Shown here piece by piece: positions 7,412 through 16,089 of a stretch of DNA of 64,000 nucleotides; position 1 is the first letter of the stretch, and each line of letters opens with the position of its first letter. The stretch covers positions 1 to 64,000 of the forward strand of contig JAMPXH010000002.1 in assembly GCA_023701285.1 (NCBI GenBank), written 5' to 3'. The notes below the pieces were generated by a model. The model searched no databases and was not told the origin of the DNA. It saw nothing but the letters and a program-made list of their open reading frames with translations. Source of the DNA: Candidatus Didemnitutus sp. GTDB taxonomy: Bacteria > Verrucomicrobiota > Verrucomicrobiia > Opitutales > Opitutaceae. A program made the translations under genes and the position numbers.

Positions 7412-9052
7412 ATGAAAAGTCCCCATCTCTCCGGCAGCCGCGGCGTCGCGTTGTTGCATGATCCTCTGTTCAACAAGGGCACGGCCTTCACCGACGCCGA
7501 GCGCGATGCGCTCGGCCTGCGTGGTCTGCTCCCGCCGCGCGTCGCCACGCAGGACCAGCAGCTCGAGCGCGTGCTGGGGAACTTCCGCCGCAAGGAAAAC
7601 GCGCTGGAGAAATACATCTACCTCATCTCGCTCCAGGAGCGCAACGAGTCGCTCTTCTACCGCCTCGTGATGGAGCACCTCGACGAGATGATGCCCATCA
7701 TCTACACGCCCACGGTCGGTCTCGCCTGCCAGAAATACGGCCACATCTTCCGCCGGCCCCGCGGTCTTTACATCACCAAGAACGACAAGGGCCGGGTGAA
7801 GGCCATCCTTCAGAACTGGCCGCACGACGACGTGCGCATCATCGTCGTGACCGACGGCGAGCGCATCCTCGGCCTCGGCGATCTCGGCGCCAACGGCATG
7901 GGCATCCCCGTCGGCAAGCTCTCGCTCTACACCGCCTGCTCCGGCATCCCGCCCGCCCAGTGCCTGCCCATCATGCTCGATGTCGGCACGAACAACTCCT
8001 CGCTCCTCGCCGATCCGCTCTACCTCGGCATCACCGAGCCGCGCCTCCGCGGCCCGGCCTACGACGAGCTCGTGGAGGAACTCGTCCAGTCCGTGCAGGA
8101 AATCTTCCCGCGCGCCTGCCTCCAGTTCGAGGACTTCGGCAACGCCAACGCCTTCCGCCTGCTCCACCGTTACCGCGACGAGGTCTGCACGTTCAACGAC
8201 GACATCCAGGGCACCGCCGGCGTCACGCTCGCGGGCCTGCTCTCCGCCGAACGCCTCACGGGCATCCCGCTCAAGCAGCAACGCATCCTCTTCCTCGGCG
8301 CCGGCGAGGCCGGCATCGGCATCGGCGACCTCATCGTCGAGGCGCTCAAGCTCCAAGGCGTCCCCGAGGCCGACGCGCGCCGCCAGTGCTGGTTCGTCGA
8401 TTCCAAGGGTCTGGTCGTCAAGAGCCGCACCGACCTCGTCGAGCACAAGCTCCGCTTCGCCCACGACCACGCGCCGCTCGGCTCGCTCCTCGAAGCCGTG
8501 CACGCCCTCAAGCCCACCGCGCTCATCGGTGTCTCCGGCATGCCGCAGACCTTCACCGAGGAAGTCGTCCGCGCCATGGCCGCCGCGCAGGCGCGCCCCA
8601 TCATCTTCGCGCTCTCCAACCCGACTTCGAAGGCCGAGTGCACCGCCGAGCAGTGCTACACGTGGACCGACGGCCGCGGCATCTTCGCCAGCGGCAGCCC
8701 GTTCGCCCCCGTCACGCTCAACGGCGTCACCCACGTGCCCGGTCAGGGCAACAACAGCTACATCTTCCCCGGCGTCGGCCTCGGCGTCATCGCGACGGAA
8801 GCCGCGCACGTGACGGACGAGATGTTCTACGTCGCCGCCCGCAAGCTCGCCGACCTCGCCACACCGGAGGACCTCGCCCTCGGCCGCATCTTCCCCGATC
8901 TGCAGCGCATCCGCGAGGTCTCGCTCGAGATCGCCACCGCCGTCGCCGAGGTGGCGTTCCGCCGCAACCTCACGCGCCTCCCCCGCCCCGACGACCTGCG
9001 CGCCCACCTGCGCGGGATGATGTTCGATCCGAAATACCCGGACTACGTCTGA
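7412..9052 (+). CDS. maeA: NAD-dependent malic enzyme
   Basis: The 546-residue product belongs to the large malic-enzyme subfamily. The N-terminal catalytic domain carries MMPIIYTPTVG and RGLYITKND. The signature FNDDIQGTAGVTLAGL sits near residue 265, and the dinucleotide fold FLGAGEAGIGIGDLI near 295. It converts malate to pyruvate and CO2 with NAD(P)+ in the cytoplasm. Length and motif set fit the ScfA/MaeA type. Two starts are possible (7388 and 7412); I use 7412, which leaves the family-typical N-terminus. The 250-bp upstream region is shared with divergent tcdA and shows no obvious operator. Confidence 0.94.
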   Translation: MKSPHLSGSRGVALLHDPLFNKGTAFTDAERDALGLRGLLPPRVATQDQQLERVLGNFRRKENALEKYIYLISLQERNESLFYRLVMEHLDEMMPIIYTPTVGLACQKYGHIFRRPRGLYITKNDKGRVKAILQNWPHDDVRIIVVTDGERILGLGDLGANGMGIPVGKLSLYTACSGIPPAQCLPIMLDVGTNNSSLLADPLYLGITEPRLRGPAYDELVEELVQSVQEIFPRACLQFEDFGNANAFRLLHRYRDEVCTFNDDIQGTAGVTLAGLLSAERLTGIPLKQQRILFLGAGEAGIGIGDLIVEALKLQGVPEADARRQCWFVDSKGLVVKSRTDLVEHKLRFAHDHAPLGSLLEAVHALKPTALIGVSGMPQTFTEEVVRAMAAAQARPIIFALSNPTSKAECTAEQCYTWTDGRGIFASGSPFAPVTLNGVTHVPGQGNNSYIFPGVGLGVIATEAAHVTDEMFYVAARKLADLATPEDLALGRIFPDLQRIREVSLEIATAVAEVAFRRNLTRLPRPDDLRAHLRGMMFDPKYPDYV

Positions 9053-9074
9053 ACCGCGCCACCGCGCTCCCCTT

Positions 9075-9116
9075 GATAATCTAAGGAAAGGCTTGCCAAG
9101 CCTGCCTTAGATTATC
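9075..9116. promoter_or_regulatory. 12-bp dyad upstream of padR (candidate operator)
   Basis: A perfect inverted repeat, gataatctaagg ... ccttagattatc, has 12-bp arms separated by 18 bp and lies 13 bp before the PadR start codon. It is strikingly AT-rich for this genome. PadR-family repressors commonly bind dyads in their own promoters, so autoregulation of the PadR-Kelch-permease operon is a reasonable inference. It could alternatively be a 3' hairpin for the malic-enzyme transcript, although no T-tract follows. Confidence 0.65.
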
Positions 9117-9129
9117 TAGGTGAGCAGAC

Positions 9130-9459
9130 ATGGCCGCCAAGAACGAACTCCTCCCCGGCACGCTCGACATGCTCGTGCTCCGCGTCCTCGCACGCGGCGA
9201 GCTCCACGGCTGGGGCATCACGCAGAAGCTCGAGCAGCTCTCGCAGAGCGCGCTCCAGGTCGACGAGGGCTCGCTCTACCCGTCGCTCTACCGCATGGAG
9301 GGCAAGGGCTGGATCGAGGCCGAGTGGCGGATGACCGAGAACAACCGCCGCGCCAAATACTACGCCCTCACCCGCACCGGCCGGAAGCAGCTCGAGAAGG
9401 AGCAGCAACTCTGGGACCGCATGAGCGCGGCCATCGCGCTCGTGATGCAGAACGCCTGA
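9130..9459 (+). CDS. PadR family transcriptional regulator
   Basis: The 109-residue product is a typical short PadR winged helix: ELLPGTLDMLVLRVLARGELHG, then QVDEGSLYPSLYRMEGKGWIEAEW and a C-terminal helix RKQLEKEQQLWDRM. Members of this class are often encoded directly upstream of ADOP-type ABC permeases in Acidobacteria and Verrucomicrobia and are thought to repress them. Here a Kelch gene is interposed (14 bp gap), followed by the permease. The dyad just upstream is the likely autoregulatory site. Confidence 0.93.
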   Translation: MAAKNELLPGTLDMLVLRVLARGELHGWGITQKLEQLSQSALQVDEGSLYPSLYRMEGKGWIEAEWRMTENNRRAKYYALTRTGRKQLEKEQQLWDRMSAAIALVMQNA

Positions 9460-9473
9460 GCCAGCCGCATCCG

Positions 9474-10649
9474 GTGAAACCCTCCGCCTGTCCCGCCGTC
9501 CGCCGCAGCTCCGCGGCCGCCTTCGCTCGCCGGGCGATGCTGGCGGGCGTCGGGTTGGCGGCGACCGCGGCCCGTGTGGACGCGGAGGAGATCCAGCGCG
9601 CCGCCGACCTCCGGTTTGGTCGGGCCGTGCATGCCGTCACGGCGCTCGCCGACGGCCGATTCCTTGTCACCGGGGGATTCTCCGTGCAGCCGGAGCCAGT
9701 CCCGCTCGCGGAGATTCTCGATCCTGTGGAAGGTGCGTTCCGGGTGATCGGTCCCATGGCGGTGCCGCGCTTCGGCCACACCGCCTCGCTGCTCCCCGAC
9801 GGGACGGTGTTGATCGCCGGCGGGTGGGATGGATCCGGCTCCGTGCTCGCCGCGGCCGAGATCTTCGACCCCGCAACGGAAACTTTCCGGCCGCTGCCGC
9901 CGCTGCACGAGGCCCGCGCCGGCCATGGCGCGATCGTGCTCGCCGACGGTCGCGCGTTGCTGATCGGCGGCGCCGGGGCCGGACAGATCTTCCTCGCGAG
10001 CGCGGAAACCTTTGATCACCGCACCGGCCGGTTCACCCCCGTCGGCAGCATGAGCGAGGCGAGGGAAAATCACGCCGCGGTCCGCCTGGCCGATGGGCGG
10101 GTATTGGTTAGCGGCGGACATCAGGGGCGCCGCGACGCGCGCCGGATTCTCGCTTCGGCGGAACTCTTCGATCCCAGCACGAACCGCTTCACCCCTGCCG
10201 GTCCGCTTCGTTTCGCCCGCCACAAGCATGATGCCGTGCTCCTGCGCGACGGTCGCGTGCTCATCACCGGTGGTGCCAGCCGAGGCGACACTCCCAGTGA
10301 CACCTCGGAACTCTACGATCCCGATCAGGGCGCTTTCTCCTCCGGTCCCCGTCTGCAGCGCAGCCGGTTCAAACACTACGGCACCTCCGTGCCGCTCGAT
10401 GATGGCACTGTCCTCATCCTGGGCGGTGCGAGCCAACCGGAGCGCTTTCTGCCCGCCGCCAACCGCTTCGAATTGCTGACGTCCGCCTGGCTCGGCGGGG
10501 CGGAAAGCTACGCCGCGACTGCGCGCACCGGGCAGGGAGACATCCTGCACACCGGCGGCTACGGCGACGATATCCGCGGCGCCAAGACCGCGTGGCTCAT
10601 TCGCCCGGCCACCTCCGCTCTGCCCTTCCCTCCTTTATCCAACCCATGA
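9474..10649 (+). CDS. Secreted Kelch-repeat (beta-propeller) protein
   Basis: From GTG 9474 the product has 391 residues. The N-terminus is basic then hydrophobic (RRSSAAAFARRAMLAGVGLAATAARV), a possible Tat or Sec signal. The body is six to seven Kelch-type repeats of about 50 residues, each with a D-G-x-x-L-x-x-GG core (ADGRFLVTGG, PDGTVLIAGG, ADGRALLIGG, ADGRVLVSGG, RDGRVLITGG, DDGTVLILGG). This predicts a beta-propeller outside the cytoplasm. The stop codon overlaps the permease ATG (ATGA), implying translational coupling and a shared job. Ligand or enzymatic activity cannot be read from the sequence; the copper-site residues of galactose oxidase are not evident. Confidence 0.85.
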   Translation: MKPSACPAVRRSSAAAFARRAMLAGVGLAATAARVDAEEIQRAADLRFGRAVHAVTALADGRFLVTGGFSVQPEPVPLAEILDPVEGAFRVIGPMAVPRFGHTASLLPDGTVLIAGGWDGSGSVLAAAEIFDPATETFRPLPPLHEARAGHGAIVLADGRALLIGGAGAGQIFLASAETFDHRTGRFTPVGSMSEARENHAAVRLADGRVLVSGGHQGRRDARRILASAELFDPSTNRFTPAGPLRFARHKHDAVLLRDGRVLITGGASRGDTPSDTSELYDPDQGAFSSGPRLQRSRFKHYGTSVPLDDGTVLILGGASQPERFLPAANRFELLTSAWLGGAESYAATARTGQGDILHTGGYGDDIRGAKTAWLIRPATSALPFPPLSNP

Positions 10650-13282
10650 ACCTCCGCCGCCGCCTGCGTTCCCTCTTCCGCCGCCGCGACCTCGAAGCCG
10701 AGATGGCCGAGGAGATGCGTTTCCACCTCGAGCAACGCGCCGCCGACCTCGCGGCCGACGGTCTCGCACCGGACGAGGCGCGCCTCGCCGCGCAGCGCAG
10801 GTTCGGCAACACCGCCGCGCTGCAGGAGCACGCGCGCGACACCTTCGGCTGGGGCGCGCTCGAACGCTTCGCCCGGGACCTGCGCTTCGCCGCGCGCCAG
10901 CTCAGGCGCTCGCCGGGCTTCACGGTGCTCGCCGTCGTCACGCTCGCCCTCGGCATCGGCGCCAACAGCGCGATGTTCAGCATGCTGAACGGCATCATGC
11001 TGAAACCCCTGCCCTACGCCCACCTCGATCGCCTCGAGCGTCTCTGGCGGGCCACGCCGCAATACCGCGAGGGCAACTTCTCGCCGGCTGACTTCGGCGC
11101 GCTGCGCGAGGCCGGGGCCGCCTACGGCGAATTCGCCGCCTACCGTCCGCGCGCCGCCAGCCTCGCCGATCCCGGCGCTCCGGCCGAGCTCGCCTCGTCC
11201 GCGCTGGCCTCCACCAACCTGTTCGCCGTGCTCGGCGTCCAGCCCGAGCTCGGCCGCAGCTTCCATCCCGACGAGAACACGCCCGGCCGCGACAAGGTCG
11301 TCATCCTCAGCCAGCGCGTCTGGCGCAACCGCTACGGCGCCGACCGCGCCATCCTCGGCCGCATCGTCCGCATCGACGGCGAGCCGCACGAGGTCATCGG
11401 CGTGCTCTCCGCCGCCTTCAACGACTGGCGCTACCTCGGCAACGTCGACTTCTTCCGTCCCTTCGCGCTCACGCCGGAGTTCGCCGCGAACCGCAGCGAG
11501 CAGAACCTCCGGATCGTCGGCCTCCGCGCCCCCGCGACCGATCCCGCCCGCGCCGCCGCCTTCCTCGCCGACCTCGGCGCGCGTCGCGCCCGCGAGCATC
11601 CGGCCGAAAACGCCGGCACCGCCTGGTGGAGCCAGGATCTCATCGTCGCCGCCTATGGCTCGCCCGCCACGCTCTCGCTGCTCATCGCGCTGTCGGGCTT
11701 CGTGCTCCTCCTCGCCTGCGCCAACCTCGCCAACCTTTACCTCGTGCGCACCCTTGCGCGCACCCGCGAGTTCGCCGTGCGCGCCGCCCTCGGCGCCTCG
11801 CGGCTCCAGCTCGTCCGTCCGCTCATCGCCGAGTCGCTCCTGCTCTGTGCCTCCAGCGGTGCGCTCGCGCTGCTCGTCGTCGAGGGCTTCCACCACTGGG
11901 CGCGGCTGCGTTCGACCGGCGACAACGGCGAACAGGTCAACTTTGCCCTCGATCCCAAGGTCCTGCTCTGGACCGCCGCCGCCGCGCTCGTCACGGCCGT
12001 CGCCTTCGGGTTGATGCCCGCGCTGCACGCCCGCCGCATCGACCTGAACGAGACACTCAAGTCCGGCGCGCGCGGCTCCACCGGCGGACGCGGCGCGCAA
12101 CGTTTCCGCCGCATCCTCATCGTCGGCCAGTTCGCGCTGGCGCTCGTGCTGCTCGCCGGCGCCGCCCTCTTCATCCGCGGCCTCGACGATCTGCACACGC
12201 GCCGCGGCGGCTGGGACGCCTCCCGCCTCGTCACCGGCACGATCGCCCTGCCGCCGGCCACTTACCGCGACGACGCAGCCGTGCTCGCGTTCCACCGGCT
12301 CGCCCTCGAGCGCCTCCGCGGTCTGCCGGGCGTCGAGTCGGCCTCGCTGGCGTCGTTCGAGCCGTATTTCTTCTGGTCCGAGATCCTCAAGCTGCAGGTC
12401 GAAGGCGGACCGATGCCCGCACCCGGCAGCGAACCGGCCGCGCGGCTCAACACCGTCGACGCCGGCTACTTCGCCACGGTCGACACGCCGCTCATCGCCG
12501 GCCGGCTGTTCGGGCCGGGCGATACGATAGCCAGCCCGCACGCCTACCTCGTCAGCCAATCCACGGCACGCGCGCTCTTCGGCTCGGAATCCGCGGTCGG
12601 CCGACGCCTCGCGCCCGCGACCGACGGCGCCCCCGCGTGGGGCGAGATCGTCGGCGTCGTCGCGGACGTCGAGAACGTCGAGCCCGATGCCAACACCGTC
12701 GCGCTGCAGGTTTATCAACCGCTCGCGCAGCACCCGCGCCGGGACTTCGAGCTGCTGGTGCGCGCCCGGGACGTGGCGCCATCCGCCCTCGTGCCGGATA
12801 TCCGCGCCGCGCTCGCCGGGCTCGATCCCGACCTGCCGGTCCGCGCGCTGCGTCCCGCGCAGACCTCGATCGAGCGCTCGCTCTATCAGCTCGGCGTGCT
12901 GCGCGACATGCTCGCCGCCTTCGGACTGCTCGGCCTCGCACTCGCTGCGCTCGGCATCTACGGCGTGCTCGCCCGCACGATGGCCCAACGCAGCGGCGAG
13001 TTCGCCATCCGGCTGGCGCTGGGTGCCACCGCGCGCGAGATCGCCCGCCTCGTGTTCGCTTCGGGTGCGCGGCTCGCCGTGATCGGCGCCCTGCTCGGGC
13101 TCGTAGGCGCGGCCGGCGTGGCGCGCGTGTTGACGGCGAATTACCCCGGGCTCCGCGCCAACAGCCCGCTCATTCTCGCTCTCGCGACGCTGTTCCTGCT
13201 CACGGTCGCGCTCCTCGCCTGCTGGTTGCCCGCCCGCCGCGCCGGCAAGGTCGATGCCATCGCCGCATTGCGCGCGGAGTGA
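10646..13282 (+). CDS. ADOP-type ABC transporter permease (MacB/FtsX-like)
   Basis: The 878-residue protein starts with the soluble helical head typical of acidobacterial duplicated orphan permeases: RLRSLFRRRDLEAEMAEEMRFHLEQRA. A first membrane helix lies near residue 95 (FTVLAVVTLALGIGANSAMFS). A periplasmic MacB-like domain, then two FtsX-type permease modules follow, one at about 340-460 and one near 750-870, with an intervening second periplasmic domain. The final segment (LACWLPARRAGKVDAIAALRAE) is diagnostic for this group. Such permeases usually lack an adjacent ATPase, and none is present here. It overlaps the Kelch gene by 4 bp. Substrate unknown. Confidence 0.92.
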   Translation: MNLRRRLRSLFRRRDLEAEMAEEMRFHLEQRAADLAADGLAPDEARLAAQRRFGNTAALQEHARDTFGWGALERFARDLRFAARQLRRSPGFTVLAVVTLALGIGANSAMFSMLNGIMLKPLPYAHLDRLERLWRATPQYREGNFSPADFGALREAGAAYGEFAAYRPRAASLADPGAPAELASSALASTNLFAVLGVQPELGRSFHPDENTPGRDKVVILSQRVWRNRYGADRAILGRIVRIDGEPHEVIGVLSAAFNDWRYLGNVDFFRPFALTPEFAANRSEQNLRIVGLRAPATDPARAAAFLADLGARRAREHPAENAGTAWWSQDLIVAAYGSPATLSLLIALSGFVLLLACANLANLYLVRTLARTREFAVRAALGASRLQLVRPLIAESLLLCASSGALALLVVEGFHHWARLRSTGDNGEQVNFALDPKVLLWTAAAALVTAVAFGLMPALHARRIDLNETLKSGARGSTGGRGAQRFRRILIVGQFALALVLLAGAALFIRGLDDLHTRRGGWDASRLVTGTIALPPATYRDDAAVLAFHRLALERLRGLPGVESASLASFEPYFFWSEILKLQVEGGPMPAPGSEPAARLNTVDAGYFATVDTPLIAGRLFGPGDTIASPHAYLVSQSTARALFGSESAVGRRLAPATDGAPAWGEIVGVVADVENVEPDANTVALQVYQPLAQHPRRDFELLVRARDVAPSALVPDIRAALAGLDPDLPVRALRPAQTSIERSLYQLGVLRDMLAAFGLLGLALAALGIYGVLARTMAQRSGEFAIRLALGATAREIARLVFASGARLAVIGALLGLVGAAGVARVLTANYPGLRANSPLILALATLFLLTVALLACWLPARRAGKVDAIAALRAE

Positions 13283-13304
13283 TCGCCGCAACGCGCTGGG
13301 GTCC

Positions 13305-13329
13305 CGCAGGCGGCGCGACGCCGCCTGCG
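13305..13329. terminator. GC-rich hairpin between convergent genes
   Basis: A perfect 10-bp stem, cgcaggcggc/gccgcctgcg with a 5-nt loop, lies between the stop codons of the permease (+) and the RbsD/FucU gene (-). There is no T-tract on either side, so it may mark transcript ends in both directions without being a classical intrinsic terminator. Confidence 0.45.
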
Positions 13330-13352
13330 TGCACGCTGCCGCGCGGCGCGGA

Positions 13353-13787
13353 TCAGAAGCTTTCCTGCGCCAGCCGCACCACGCCGACCTCGAGCAACAG
13401 GTTCGCGAAGCGACGCTGCTCGCCGGTGGCGATCATCAGCGTCGTGCGCGGCGAGGCGATCTTCTCGTAGAACGCCCAACGCTCCATCTGCGTCCAAGCG
13501 ACGTTCGCACCCAGTTTCTCCCGGTAGAGAGCGAACAGGGGCGGCGTGAAATCCGCCGGCGGCTCCATCACGGTCGCCGCTTGCACGGGCACGGCGGTGA
13601 GGACGGCGTCGAGCACGGTGAGCGCATCGACGGTGCCGGGCACGAGATTCAGGTGGACGACGCGCGCGTTCGGTCCGCGGTTGCCCGCCACGGGGAAATT
13701 GCCGTCCGCGATGAACACTTGGGAAAAGTGGCCCGAGGCGGCCAGCGCCGCGAGGATCTCGGGGTGGATGAGACGCGTCTTCAGCAT
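13353..13787 (-). CDS. RbsD/FucU family mutarotase-like protein
   Basis: The 144-residue product has the family length and pattern: LIHPEILAALAASGHFSQVFIADGNFPV at the N-terminus with the catalytic-region His and Asp, and IATGEQRRFANLLLEVGVV at the C-terminus. RbsD/FucU proteins interconvert sugar anomers (ribose or fucose) in the cytoplasm. No sugar transporter or kinase is adjacent, so the substrate is open. Start at ATG 13787; longer track ORFs run antisense to the NadR-like gene. Confidence 0.88.
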   Translation of the reverse strand: MLKTRLIHPEILAALAASGHFSQVFIADGNFPVAGNRGPNARVVHLNLVPGTVDALTVLDAVLTAVPVQAATVMEPPADFTPPLFALYREKLGANVAWTQMERWAFYEKIASPRTTLMIATGEQRRFANLLLEVGVVRLAQESF

Positions 13788-13855
13788 GGTGTCCGCAGCA
13801 CACCCGGGAGCGCCCGCGGGCACAAATCCAATTCTGCCGCGCGGCGCTCGCCGCC

Positions 13856-14404
13856 TCAGCCGGCGAGCGCCTGCCGGATCGCGGCGAGCGCGGCGCGCTC
13901 GCGTGCGGCCCAGTCGCCGCGGATCCACACATAGGGCAACCCGCGTCGCTCCAGCGCGCCGTGCCAGATGCGCCGGCACTTCTCCCGGTCTTCCGCGTCG
14001 GGAAAACAGCGTTGCGGATCGGGCGCGAAGGGCACGTCGGTATCGAGCAGCAGGTAGAGCGCGTAGCCGCGGCAGCGTCGCTCCGCCCCGCGGCGCAACG
14101 CCTCCGGTGCCGTGCCGTAAAGGAGATCGCTCCAGAGCATGGTCGTGAGGGCATCCGTGTCGCACACGATACCGGGCGCGCCGCTGGCGCGGGCCTGCTC
14201 CGCGGCCGCGTCCTCGCGACGCCATTGCTCCTGCGCGACGGGCAGCATGTCCTCGAGCCCGAGCACGCCACCCTGCTCGTCCCAGCGTTCGCGCGCGTAT
14301 TCGCGGACGAGCGGGACGCCGAGCTGCGCAGCGAGCCGCTCGGCCAGCATCGTCTTGCCGGTCGACTCGGGGCCGAAGACGGCGATACGGCGCACGTCGC
14401 TCAT
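13856..14404 (-). CDS. NadR-like AAA ATPase / nicotinamide riboside kinase
   Basis: The 182-residue product has a P-loop FGPESTGKTMLAERLA at residues 10-25, VPLVREYARERWDEQGG and a CDTDALTTMLW Walker-B-like strand, which match the kinase domain of NadR. It lacks the N-terminal NMN adenylyltransferase domain, so it is best read as a stand-alone ribosylnicotinamide kinase. The gene overlaps the upstream pnuC by 4 bp (ATGA), which strongly supports a nicotinamide riboside salvage pair: PnuC imports the nucleoside and this kinase traps it as NMN. Confidence 0.85.
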   Translation of the reverse strand: MSDVRRIAVFGPESTGKTMLAERLAAQLGVPLVREYARERWDEQGGVLGLEDMLPVAQEQWRREDAAAEQARASGAPGIVCDTDALTTMLWSDLLYGTAPEALRRGAERRCRGYALYLLLDTDVPFAPDPQRCFPDAEDREKCRRIWHGALERRGLPYVWIRGDWAARERAALAAIRQALAG

Positions 14405-14973
14405 GCGGAGACTCCCGTCATCGAGCGGCGCCACTCGCGCCAACCCCACAGCGCCATGCCCCAGAACACGACGTAGAGACCGGCCGTGAGGTGCAGGTCC
14501 TTCGCCCAATAGACGCCGATGGCGACCGTGTTGACCGCGAGCCAGCCGGGCCAGCACTCGAGCCGCTTCTGCGCCTGCCAGCCTTGGGCGATGAGGCTGC
14601 CCACGAGGATGCCGGCATCCCAATAAGGCAGCGCCGCATCGGTCGTGCGCGCCATCAACGTGCCCCAACCGACCGCCGCACCGGCACCGATCACCAGCCA
14701 GAGCGCGAGCGCAACCGGCTCGAGCCGCGTCACGGGCAGCGTGCTGCGCGTCGCCACATGCGCGCCGCGCAGCCAATGCACCCAGCCGTAGAGCTGGATA
14801 CCGAAGAAGCACAGTTGCAGCAGCGCATCGGAGTAGAGCTTCACGTCGTAGAAGACCCACGCATAGACCGCCACCTGCATGAGGCCCACGGGCCAGCCCC
14901 AGATGTTCTGCCGGACCATCAGCGCCACGCCGATTATGCCCAGCACCGTGCCGATGATTTCCCAGGGACTCAT
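14401..14973 (-). CDS. pnuC: PnuC family nicotinamide riboside transporter
   Basis: The 190-residue integral membrane protein has about seven hydrophobic segments. It carries PnuC-like motifs: WEIIGTVLGIIGVALMVRQNIWGWPVG at the N-terminus, AWVFYDVKLYSDALLQLCFF, and the late WLAVNTVAIGVYWAKDLHLTAGLY segment. PnuC proteins facilitate diffusion of vitamin precursors such as nicotinamide riboside or thiamine across the inner membrane; the adjacent NadR-like kinase favours nicotinamide riboside. No riboswitch could be recognised in the 144 bp upstream. Confidence 0.92.
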   Translation of the reverse strand: MSPWEIIGTVLGIIGVALMVRQNIWGWPVGLMQVAVYAWVFYDVKLYSDALLQLCFFGIQLYGWVHWLRGAHVATRSTLPVTRLEPVALALWLVIGAGAAVGWGTLMARTTDAALPYWDAGILVGSLIAQGWQAQKRLECWPGWLAVNTVAIGVYWAKDLHLTAGLYVVFWGMALWGWREWRRSMTGVSA

Positions 14974-15117
14974 GCGCCGCCCAGTCGAGCGCGCCGTGGC
15001 ACGGTTGTCGATGCCGCGGTGGGGCCGGTCAGCGGCCGGCCGGCCAAGGTGCCGCGCGAAAGGACGATCGCGGACTTGGGCGCGCGCGGGCGTCCCGGGA
15101 CCAGGCAGAGACCGATC

Positions 15118-15921
15118 CTATTTTTTCGTCTCGGCCAGGAATGCCTCCATCGCCTCCCGCGTGATGACGTGCGCCGCCGCACAGCGCGGACATTGCACCT
15201 GGATCGCCTCGTCGTCATGGAACATCCCGGCCATGTCCTCGCGCGCCGCCGGCGCGAGCGCCCCGAGGATTTTTTGCTGATTGCAGCCGCAGTTCCAGCG
15301 GTAGGCCCGGCGCTCGATGCGGGGGAGCGTTTCGGTCTCGGCCAGGGTCTTGACGCCCGCCAGGTCCACCGCGCGCAGCCACGCCTCGTCGCAATCCGGA
15401 TGAGAGACCAGCATCGCGTAGTGATCGTCGCCGAGATCGAAGTAGCGCGCCGTGCGCTGCTCCGACTCCGCGTAGTAAGTCTCCACCGCGCGGAACATGT
15501 CCGCACCGTCGAAGTTCACCACGCTGCGACGCTTCTCCGCGCCGCGCCGCGGCAGCAGGTCCGAGTAGAACACGTTGCGCTCGGCCTCGCGCACGTTCTC
15601 CGTGAAGACACGTCCCGCCACGGTGCAGTCCTCGTTGTCGCCGGTCAGGAACAGGTTCAAGCGCGGGTCCTGCAGGCCGATCGTCCACGCGAGGTGCTCG
15701 AAGCGCGGCCGCGAGGCGCAGTGCAGCGCGAAGGCGGCGAGCGCGTCCTTGAACAAGCGGTCGTGCGCCGGCGCGGGGTGCAGCTTGTGCTCCGCGAGAT
15801 GCAGGTAGTAATCGACGAAGAGCGGGCTGAGGTCGGCGCGCACGAGCAGGACGTTGCGGTGACGCACGAAATCGATCGTCACTTCGGCTCCGGACGGCAG
15901 GGCGGCGGATGGTTCGGACAT
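15118..15921 (-). CDS. hslO: Hsp33 family redox-regulated chaperone
   Basis: The 267-residue product has the Hsp33 C-terminal zinc motif as CGC (near residue 207) and CPRC about 30 residues later. These four cysteines bind zinc in the reduced form and form disulfides on oxidation, activating holdase activity in the cytoplasm. The N-terminal region (VRADLSPLFVDYYLHL) and the middle are less like E. coli Hsp33, but order and length fit. Start at ATG 15921; the longer track ORF (to 16782) is antisense to the following PEP-CTERM gene. Confidence 0.85.
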   Translation of the reverse strand: MSEPSAALPSGAEVTIDFVRHRNVLLVRADLSPLFVDYYLHLAEHKLHPAPAHDRLFKDALAAFALHCASRPRFEHLAWTIGLQDPRLNLFLTGDNEDCTVAGRVFTENVREAERNVFYSDLLPRRGAEKRRSVVNFDGADMFRAVETYYAESEQRTARYFDLGDDHYAMLVSHPDCDEAWLRAVDLAGVKTLAETETLPRIERRAYRWNCGCNQQKILGALAPAAREDMAGMFHDDEAIQVQCPRCAAAHVITREAMEAFLAETKK

Positions 15922-16089
15922 GTCGCGGAGTTTACGCCGAACCGGCGAATTGCAAGACCCGGCCCGCGGCGCGCAGTAGCGGAATCGCTCGACCGCGTGA
16001 GTTTCCTTGCTGAATGCCGGCGCGCGCCGCCGGCCGGTTGACCGTTCCTGCGCCGCGCCCGATGCTGGAAACTCGTTACCCGTCTGCCC

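Noticed and set aside
9650-10480. Tandem similarity inside the Kelch gene
   Set aside because: These are protein propeller repeats, not a DNA repeat array or CRISPR.
10559-13291. 910-residue minus-strand ORF antisense to the ADOP permease
   Set aside because: Its composition is extremely rich in Glu, Arg, Gly and Ala, with no known domain, whereas the plus-strand frame encodes a recognised permease.
14974-15117. Possible NAD+-type riboswitch before pnuC
   Set aside because: No recognisable conserved core was found in the 144 bp, so I do not claim one.
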